Made by a program: the position numbers and the translations under genes. From Streptomyces nodosus (lineage in GTDB: Bacteria > Actinomycetota > Actinomycetes > Streptomycetales > Streptomycetaceae), in contig NZ_CP023747.1 in assembly GCF_008704995.1 (NCBI RefSeq), positions 1,240,001-1,304,000 of the forward strand: a stretch of DNA of 64,000 bases, given 5' to 3'. This document shows, in pieces, positions 59,093-64,000 of the stretch (position 1 is its first letter; the number at the start of each line of letters is the position of its first letter). The notes beneath the pieces were generated by a model. That model had not been told where the DNA came from, made no database searches, and saw only the letters and a list, made by a program, of their open reading frames with translations.

Positions 59093-59608
59093 ATGAGCAG
59101 CAGGCCGCCCGTGTTCGACGGACTCGACCGTAAGATCATCACGGCGCTCACGGCGAACGCGCGGAGCAGTTTCGCGGAGATCGGCGCGGCGATCGGGCTG
59201 TCGGCGACCGCGGTGAAGCGCCGGGTGGACCGGCTGCGCGAGGCGGGGGTGATCACCGGGTTCACGGCCACGGTGAAGCCGTCGGCGCTCGGCTGGCGCA
59301 CGGAGGCGTATGTGGAGGTGTACTGCGACGGCGCGGCGCCGCCCCGGCGGCTGGCGGAGGTGGTGCGCAACCATCCGGAGATCAGCGCGGCGATGACGGT
59401 CACCGGGGGCGCGGACGCGCTGCTGCATGTGCGGGCGACGGATGTGGAGCACTTCGAGGAGGTGCTGGAGCGCATCCGCACCGAGCCGTTCATCCGGAAG
59501 ACGATCAGCTATATGGTGCTGTCCCATCTTCTCCCGGAAAGTCCGGAAGCGGGCGCCAGCCAGCCCGCACCCAAGGACACTCCGGGTCACGCACCGGACA
59601 TGCGCTGA
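59093..59608 (+). CDS. Lrp/AsnC-family transcriptional regulator
   Basis: A 171-aa regulator. The N-terminal HTH is residues 8-60 (FDGLDRKIITALTANARSSF, IGLSATAVKRRVDRLREAGV) and the RAM ligand-binding domain about 70-150 (VTGGADALLHVRATDVEHFE). These proteins sense amino acids; the downstream arginine hydrolase and rocD genes make arginine or ornithine the likely effector. ATG 59093 is chosen because TACAGT ends six bases before it and the family N-terminus fits; the open frame runs back to 58985. A small terminator separates it from the next gene. Confidence 0.9.
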   Translation: MSSRPPVFDGLDRKIITALTANARSSFAEIGAAIGLSATAVKRRVDRLREAGVITGFTATVKPSALGWRTEAYVEVYCDGAAPPRRLAEVVRNHPEISAAMTVTGGADALLHVRATDVEHFEEVLERIRTEPFIRKTISYMVLSHLLPESPEAGASQPAPKDTPGHAPDMR

Positions 59609-59630
59609 GCGGCCTCACAACGCAACGATC

Positions 59631-59651
59631 CTGCGCACACGCGCAGCTTTT
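59631..59651 (+). terminator. Short intrinsic terminator after the Lrp gene
   Basis: CTGCGC-ACAC-GCGCAG (59631-59646), a 6-bp stem followed by CTTTT, a rare classical T-tract for this genome. Confidence 0.7.
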
Positions 59652-59656
59652 GTCGC

Positions 59657-59707
59657 TTGTCGGAGGTCTCCCTGTCTTCCTACCGTTGTGTCACCCCTAG
59701 CGACACA
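59657..59707 (+). promoter_or_regulatory. Promoter of the arginine hydrolase-rocD operon with inverted repeat
   Basis: TTGTCG (59657-59662), 18-bp spacer, TACCGT (59681-59686). Just downstream TGTGTC (59687-59692) and GACACA (59702-59707) form a 6-bp inverted repeat with a 9-nt spacer, at the expected transcription start, a possible Lrp/AsnC site. Confidence 0.5.
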
Positions 59708-59732
59708 TCGCAGGAAGCGGAGGACCCTCTCT

Positions 59733-60545
59733 GTGCCTGAGCGCCGTGTACCGCGAGCCCGGCGATTCCTTGTCTGCGAACCCAGACACTTCGCCGTGCA
59801 GTATGCGATCAACCCCTGGATGCATCCCGACACACAGGTCGATGTCGATCTCGCCCGCGATCAGTGGCGAACCCTGATCGAGGCCTATCGTTCCCATGGT
59901 CACACCGTGGAGAGCGTGGAGCCCGTGGCCGGACTTCCGGACATGGTCTTCGCGGCCAACTCCGCGCTGGTCCTGGAGGGCCGTGTCTTCGGCTCGCTCT
60001 TCCACGCCGAGCAGCGCCGCCCCGAGTCCACCGCCTACGACACCTGGTTCAAGACGGCGGGCTTCGATGTGTACCGCCCCGAGTCGGTGTGCGAGGGCGA
60101 GGGCGACCTGGTCCCGACGGGACGGTACGTCCTGGCCGGCACCGGATTCCGTACGACGCCCCAGGCGCACCGCGAGGTGCAGGAGTTCTTCGGCGTCCCG
60201 GTGATCGGCCTCCAGCTGGTCGACCCGTACTTCTACCATCTGGACACCGCGCTGTTCGTGCTCGACGAGGACACCGTCGCGTACTACCCGGAGGCGTTCT
60301 CGCCGGGCAGCCGTGAGGTGCTGGCGCGGCTGTACCCGGACGCCGTGCTCGCCACCCGCGCGGACGCCCTGGCCTTCGGCCTCAACTCCGTCTCCGACGG
60401 ACGGCATGTCTTCGTCGCGCCGGGCGCGACCGCGCTCACCGAACAGCTCGCCCACCGCGGATATGTTCCCGTCCCCGTCGACCTCTCCGAGTTCCACAAG
60501 GCAGGCGGAGGCATCAAGTGCTGCACCCAGGAGATCCGTTCATGA
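59733..60545 (+). CDS. Amidinotransferase-fold arginine hydrolase (DDAH-like; possible arginine dihydrolase)
   Basis: A 270-aa protein usually annotated as dimethylargininase. The active-site features are DMVFAANSALVLEGRVFGS near residue 70, the histidine in DPYFYHLDTALFVLDED (His169) and the nucleophile in AGGGIKCCTQEIRS (Cys263, with Cys264 beside it). Mammalian and Pseudomonas DDAH have an F-V-E-D motif where this protein has F-A-A-N, an asparagine pattern I associate with arginine dihydrolases that release ornithine. The gene overlaps rocD (ATGA), whose substrate is ornithine, and follows an Lrp gene. Arginine to ornithine plus 2 NH3 and CO2 is therefore my preferred reaction; citrulline formation is the alternative. 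GTG 59733 follows GGAGGACC. Confidence 0.8.
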   Translation: MPERRVPRARRFLVCEPRHFAVQYAINPWMHPDTQVDVDLARDQWRTLIEAYRSHGHTVESVEPVAGLPDMVFAANSALVLEGRVFGSLFHAEQRRPESTAYDTWFKTAGFDVYRPESVCEGEGDLVPTGRYVLAGTGFRTTPQAHREVQEFFGVPVIGLQLVDPYFYHLDTALFVLDEDTVAYYPEAFSPGSREVLARLYPDAVLATRADALAFGLNSVSDGRHVFVAPGATALTEQLAHRGYVPVPVDLSEFHKAGGGIKCCTQEIRS

Positions 60546-61762
60546 CCTCACCCGCCCTTGCGCGTTCGTCCGACGAACTGATCCGTGCCGAGGAGCCGGT
60601 CCTCGCGCACAACTACCATCCGCTGCCCGTGGTGGTCGCCCGGGCCGAGGGCACCTGGGTGGAGGACGTCGAGGGCCGCCGGTACCTCGATATGCTCGCC
60701 GGCTACTCCGCCCTCAACTTCGGGCACCGCAACCCGGTGCTGATCGAGGCGGCCCACCGCCAGCTGGACCGGCTGACCCTGACCTCCCGCGCCTTCCACA
60801 ACGACCGGCTGGCCCGGTTCGCCGAGTCCCTGGCCGCCCTGACGGGCCTGGACATGGTGCTGCCGATGAACACGGGCGCGGAGGCGGTGGAGAGCGCCGT
60901 CAAGGTGGCCCGCAAATGGGCCTACGAGGTCAAGGGCGTCCCGGCCGACCGGGCGACGATCGTGGTGGCCGACGGCAACTTCCACGGCCGTACGACGACG
61001 ATCGTCAGCTTCTCCACCGACGAGACGGCCCGCTCGGGCTTCGGCCCGTTCACCCCGGGCTTCCGGGTGGTCCCGTACAACGATCTGGCCGCGCTGGAAG
61101 CGGCGGTCGACGAGACCACCGCGGCCGTGCTGATCGAGCCCATCCAGGGCGAGGCCGGTGTGGTCATCCCGGACGAGGGCTATCTCGGCGGGGTCCGCGA
61201 CCTCACCCGTCGTGCGGGATGCCTGTTCATCGCGGACGAGATCCAGTCGGGCCTGGGCCGCACCGGCCGCACCCTGGCCGTGGAGCACGAGGAGGTCGTG
61301 CCGGACGTCCTGCTGCTCGGCAAGGCGCTGGGCGGCGGGATCGTACCGGTGTCCGCGGTGGTCGCGCGCCGGGAGGTCCTCGGTGTGCTGCGGCCCGGCG
61401 AGCACGGCTCGACGTTCGGCGGCAACCCGCTGGCCGCGGCGGTCGGTTCGGCGGTGGTGGAGCTGCTGGAGACGGGCGAGTTCCAGCGCAGGGCCGCCGA
61501 GCTGGGCGTGGTGCTGCGGGAGGGGCTCACGGCGCTCCTCGGCCGGGGCGTGCTGGGCTTCCGCTCGCGCGGGCTGTGGGCGGGCGTGGATGTGGACCCC
61601 GAGATCGGCACGGGCCGCGAGATCAGTGAGCGGCTGATGCGGGAGGGGGTCCTGGTCAAGGACACCCACGGCTCGACGATCCGGCTGGCCCCGCCGCTGA
61701 CGATCACGGAGGAGGAGCTCCGCTCGGCACTGGGCGCACTGGAGAAGACCCTGACGGCCTGA
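60542..61762 (+). CDS. rocD: Ornithine aminotransferase
   Basis: A 406-aa class-III PLP transaminase making glutamate-5-semialdehyde from ornithine. The start ELIRAEEPVLAHNYHPLPVV is the OAT signature. PMNTGAEAVESAVKVARKWA near residue 104, the aspartate in FIADEIQSGLGRTGRT near 230, and the PLP lysine in LLLGKALGGGIVPVSAV (Lys261) follow. EHGSTFGGNPLAAAVG near 285 binds the phosphate of the partner subunit. Translation is coupled to the arginine hydrolase by ATGA overlap. Two strong hairpins close the operon. The pair would feed arginine nitrogen and carbon into glutamate and proline. Confidence 0.95.
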   Translation: MTSPALARSSDELIRAEEPVLAHNYHPLPVVVARAEGTWVEDVEGRRYLDMLAGYSALNFGHRNPVLIEAAHRQLDRLTLTSRAFHNDRLARFAESLAALTGLDMVLPMNTGAEAVESAVKVARKWAYEVKGVPADRATIVVADGNFHGRTTTIVSFSTDETARSGFGPFTPGFRVVPYNDLAALEAAVDETTAAVLIEPIQGEAGVVIPDEGYLGGVRDLTRRAGCLFIADEIQSGLGRTGRTLAVEHEEVVPDVLLLGKALGGGIVPVSAVVARREVLGVLRPGEHGSTFGGNPLAAAVGSAVVELLETGEFQRRAAELGVVLREGLTALLGRGVLGFRSRGLWAGVDVDPEIGTGREISERLMREGVLVKDTHGSTIRLAPPLTITEEELRSALGALEKTLTA

Positions 61763-61768
61763 CCGGCC

Positions 61769-61810
61769 GGGGCCCGGTCCCCGGCCACTCCCGGCCGGGG
61801 ACCGGGCCCC
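61769..61810 (+). terminator. Terminator 1 after rocD
   Basis: Perfect 18-bp arms (61769-61786 and 61793-61810, beginning GGGGCCCGGTCCCC) around a six-base loop, seven bases after the stop. Confidence 0.92.
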
Positions 61811-61830
61811 GCTCCGACGAACTGCGACGG

Positions 61831-61860
61831 GGCCGGGCCCGCCCCGCGACGGGCCCGGCC
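61831..61860 (+). terminator. Terminator 2 after rocD
   Basis: GGCCGGGCCCG (61831-61841) and CGGGCCCGGCC (61850-61860), 11-bp perfect stem with an 8-nt loop, in tandem with the first. Confidence 0.75.
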
Positions 61861-62013
61861 GTCACCGCCGGGCGACACCCCGTGGAGCCCAGCCGTCCCG
61901 GATCACGGGAATCCCCGGCCACACCACCCCCGATACGGTGGCCCCGCCCGCACAGCCTCACCCGGCCGACGACACCCCGGGGACCGCCCGTCCCGGATCG
62001 TGCGCGTCCCCGG

Positions 62014-62526
62014 TCAGCTCGGGTCCGGTGCGGTGGTTCCGGTCGGGGTCGACGGCCACAGGCCCGTGAGGTCCAGGGCCTCGGTGGGGGTGAGCGCATG
62101 GAGGATCCCCGGCGGCTCCTGGCCGCGGGCGTCCACGGGCCGCCAGCCGTCGCCGAGCCGGACCACCGGCACACCGCCCCGGCGCACCGCGAGGGCCAGT
62201 TCCGACAGCGTGCCCCAGGAGCCGCCGACCACGATGACGGCGTCCCCGCTGTGGACGATCACACTGTTGCGCGCCTGTCCGAGCCCGGTGGCGATCGCCA
62301 CGCTGAGATCCGGCCCGGCACCGGAGCGGTCGGGCCCCGGCAGCACCCCGACGACCAGCCCGCCGCGGGAACGGGCGCCCGCCGCCACCGCGGCCATCAC
62401 CCCGCCGTGCCCGCCGCAGATCACCACGGCTCCCCGCTCCGCGAGCAATCGGCCCAGCTCATGGGCGAGAGCCCGCTCCGGCTCACCGCACCGAGCCGGT
62501 CCGCACACCGCCACCTGTACCGCCAT
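62014..62526 (-). CDS. LOG/TIGR00725-family protein (SLOG fold)
   Basis: A 170-aa Rossmann-like protein: start AVQVAVCGPARCGEPERALA, CGGHGGVMAAVAAGARSRGG near residue 38, and IVVGGSWGTLSELALAVRRG near 98, the usual G-G-x-G-T-x-x-E motif. Relatives include lonely-guy nucleoside-5'-monophosphate phosphoribohydrolases and putative nucleotide-sugar sensors; TIGR00725 members have no proven activity. ATG 62526 follows GGAGGT at 8 nt. The gene is monocistronic. Confidence 0.83.
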   Translation of the reverse strand: MAVQVAVCGPARCGEPERALAHELGRLLAERGAVVICGGHGGVMAAVAAGARSRGGLVVGVLPGPDRSGAGPDLSVAIATGLGQARNSVIVHSGDAVIVVGGSWGTLSELALAVRRGGVPVVRLGDGWRPVDARGQEPPGILHALTPTEALDLTGLWPSTPTGTTAPDPS

Positions 62527-62733
62527 GCCTGGCCACCTCCGGCGCGGAGGGTACCGCACCAGGGGAAACACCAGGGGTCGGCCTCGCCGGGGCCTTCGTA
62601 CGACATCGCCGGCCACCGGCCCCCGGATCACCACTGCGACCTCCGGGCGTTCCGATATGCAGGGGAATGCGACTCGTGCCACGCTGATCGAGAGGGGAGC
62701 TTCGCCTCTCTCACCGTCGAGGAGTGAGCCGAT

Positions 62734-62919
62734 ATGACCGACCGGGGACGTGACCCGTATGCGGATGCATCAGGCCACCTCAGGGACATGACAGAGGAAA
62801 CCCTCGGTGCCGAGGAACAGGAGCGCCAGGACCGTCTGCGTCGACAGGAGCAGCAGCGGGGCGGCCGCCGGGCGGACGACGAGACCGCACCCGAGCAGGG
62901 AGACGACGACTACCTGTGA
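62734..62919 (+). CDS. Small charged hypothetical protein
   Basis: A 61-aa highly polar protein, rich in Asp, Glu, Arg and Gln, probably one helix around EETLGAEEQERQDRLRRQEQ (residues 20-40) and a disordered acidic tail ending GDDDYL. GAGGAGTGAG precedes ATG 62734. Similar short charged proteins are widespread in Streptomyces; no function is known. Confidence 0.6.
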   Translation: MTDRGRDPYADASGHLRDMTEETLGAEEQERQDRLRRQEQQRGGRRADDETAPEQGDDDYL

Positions 62920-63079
62920 GCACCGCTTCCGCAGAACCGCTTCGCCTCGCCGTGTGCGGTCCACCCCCGCGGACCGCACACGGCGCTTTGCGCACCAGGC
63001 CTCCCTGACACTCCGCCAGACGTACTGCCGCGGCAGCGGAACGCGGCGGCCCGGCCGATCCGTCGGAGTGAGGAGCGCC

Positions 63080-63805
63080 TTGTTCTACCAGCTGCTCAAG
63101 CACATCGTGCTCGGCCCCTGGCTGAGACTGGTCTTCCGGCCGCGCATCGAAGGCCTCGCGCGGGTACCCGCGCACGGACCGGCGATCATCGCCGGCAACC
63201 ATCTCTCCTTCGCGGACCACTTTCTGATGCCCGCGATCCTCAAGCGGCGCATCACCTTCCTCGCCAAGGCCGAGTACTTCACCGGGCCGGGCCTCAAGGG
63301 CCGTCTCACCGCCGCGTTCTTCCGCAACGCCGGCCAGATCCCGGTGGACCGCTCCAGCAAGGACGCCGGACAGGCCGCGATCCGCGAGGGCCTCGGCGTA
63401 CTGCGCAAAGGCGAACTGCTCGGGATCTATCCGGAGGGCACCCGCTCCCCCGACGGCCGCCTCTACAGGGGCAAGGTGGGCGTCGCGGTGCTGGCGCTCG
63501 AGGCCGGGGTCCCGGTGATCCCCTGCGCGATGATCGGCACCTTCGAGGCCCAGCCGCCGGGCCAGGTACTCCCCCGGGTCCGCCCGGTGGTCATCCGCTT
63601 CGGCGAGCCCCTGGAGTTCTCCCGCTACGCCGGCATGGAGAAGGAGAAGGCCGTGCTGCGCGCGGTCACCGACGAGATCATGTACGCCGTGCTGTCGCTC
63701 TCCGGGCAGGAGTACGTCGACCGGTATGCGGCGGACGTCAAGGCGGAGGAGGCCGGGCAGCAGACCGACAGGGCCCGCAGACTCCCCCGCCTGCCGTTGA
63801 GTTGA
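63080..63805 (+). CDS. 1-acyl-sn-glycerol-3-phosphate acyltransferase (PlsC-like)
   Basis: A 241-aa membrane-associated acyltransferase that would acylate lysophosphatidate in phospholipid synthesis. Motif I H-x4-D is in AGNHLSFADHFLMP near residue 40, motif II around FRNAGQIPVDRS near 82, motif III in GELLGIYPEGTRSPDGRLY near 112 and motif IV VPVIPCAMIGTF near 146. The N-terminal LFYQLLKHIVLGPWLRLVF is a membrane-facing helix. TTG 63080 is chosen because AGGAG lies 4-5 nt upstream and the family begins at this FY; GTG 63068 is the alternative. A 13-bp-stem hairpin follows. Confidence 0.9.
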   Translation: MFYQLLKHIVLGPWLRLVFRPRIEGLARVPAHGPAIIAGNHLSFADHFLMPAILKRRITFLAKAEYFTGPGLKGRLTAAFFRNAGQIPVDRSSKDAGQAAIREGLGVLRKGELLGIYPEGTRSPDGRLYRGKVGVAVLALEAGVPVIPCAMIGTFEAQPPGQVLPRVRPVVIRFGEPLEFSRYAGMEKEKAVLRAVTDEIMYAVLSLSGQEYVDRYAADVKAEEAGQQTDRARRLPRLPLS

Positions 63806-63817
63806 GACGGACGACGA

Positions 63818-63847
63818 CAGGGGCGGCCGGGCATCCGGCCGCCCCTG
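63818..63847. terminator. Bidirectional terminator after the acyltransferase
   Basis: CAGGGGCGGCCGG (63818-63830), loop GCAT, CCGGCCGCCCCTG (63835-63847). Perfect 13-bp stem between convergent stops. Confidence 0.92.
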
Positions 63848-63866
63848 TGGTGCTGTGGATCGGTGG

Positions 63867-64000
63867 CTACGGCTTGGGCGTGGCGTGCGGTGCGCACGTC
63901 ACATCGGCCGCGTCCGTCCTGCCGGTCAGCAGATAGGTGTCCACCCGGTCGTTGATGCAGGGGTTGACCAGGCTGGTCACACCGTGGGAGCCGGCGTCCT
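63867..64000 (-). CDS. C-terminal end of TAP-like alpha/beta hydrolase (partial)
   Basis: The window ends inside this gene. The last 44 residues read DAGSHGVTSLVNPCINDRVD and TYLLTGRTDAADVTCAPHAT, then a stop. The G-S-H-G-V segment (catalytic histidine), the cysteine 7-8 residues later and a closing C-x-P are typical of the TAP-like C-terminal domain of secreted Streptomyces tripeptidyl aminopeptidases and related hydrolases. The start and catalytic serine lie beyond 64000. Confidence 0.75.
   Translation of the reverse strand, partial: DAGSHGVTSLVNPCINDRVDTYLLTGRTDAADVTCAPHATPKP

Overview
The window is high-GC actinobacterial DNA (roughly 70-75% G+C by eye), and the gene content points to Streptomyces. 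Diagnostic features are an abaA/whiJ-type regulatory triad (ATPase, XRE-DUF5753 protein, DUF397 protein), the rppA-CYP158A2-cupin flaviolin cluster, the MurT/GatD pair, monomeric NADP-isocitrate dehydrogenase, a CebR-box cellulase, many GTG and some TTG starts, and apparently leaderless promoters. From memory, gene order from about 40.6 to 62 kb resembles the S. coelicolor SCO1202-SCO1223 region. I found no in-frame TTA (bldA-dependent) codon, insertion sequence, CRISPR array, rRNA or tRNA.

Layout. 0-4.7 kb: FtsX-type ABC permease, an ABC ATPase carrying an AbrB-like C-terminal domain, and a second convergent ABC ATPase. 4.8-11.5 kb: a large CDP-glycerol-transferase-like protein whose gene is interrupted by ten copies of a 7-bp repeat, a STAND (NB-ARC/TPR) protein, an FAD monooxygenase and a DinB protein. 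11.5-18.1 kb: the abaA/whiJ-type triad, a secreted SH3 protein, an SDR with an MmyB-like regulator, two possible orphan immunity proteins in lower-GC DNA, a DUF3761 protein, and an overlapping DUF6400/zinc-ribbon pair. 18.2-24.9 kb: an ABC exporter behind a MerR-type leaderless promoter, a UPF0104 membrane protein, an enoyl-CoA hydratase-like protein and icd. 24.9-31.9 kb: GH9 cellulase with CebR box, GNAT, pirin, CMD/AhpD-like protein, MFS exporter and DUF4916 Nudix protein. 31.9-34.7 kb: a hydroxyquinol degradation operon (hydroxyquinol 1,2-dioxygenase, maleylacetate reductase, double-DUF427 protein). 34.8-40.6 kb: GNAT, OYE, DUF779, secreted NAGPA-domain protein, small membrane protein, XRE-cupin regulator and CPYC-type flavoprotein disulfide reductase.

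40.6-64 kb: LigC-type ATP-dependent DNA ligase coupled to a Nudix gene, aldehyde dehydrogenase, DUF6213, then rppA-CYP158A2-momA for THN/flaviolin pigments. Next come an acyl-CoA dehydrogenase and its neighbouring TetR gene, peptide deformylase, MurT-GatD (lipid II amidation), 6-phosphofructokinase, CtaG, and a LytTR two-component/acetate-type symporter operon. The end holds an Lrp/AsnC regulator, an amidinotransferase-fold arginine hydrolase coupled to ornithine aminotransferase, a LOG-family protein, an acyltransferase and the 3' end of a TAP-like hydrolase.

The most unusual signals are the 10 x 7-bp repeat inside the 4851-6707 gene (a possible phase switch), several promoters where the -10 box sits 6-8 nt from the start codon (implying leaderless mRNA, two or three with operators embedded), the AbrB-fused ABC ATPase, the possible immunity island near 16-17 kb, and the DDAH-like/rocD pair, which suggests arginine dihydrolase activity. 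Start codons were chosen from Shine-Dalgarno (SD) spacing and family N-termini. Family names are from recognised motifs, not database searches.
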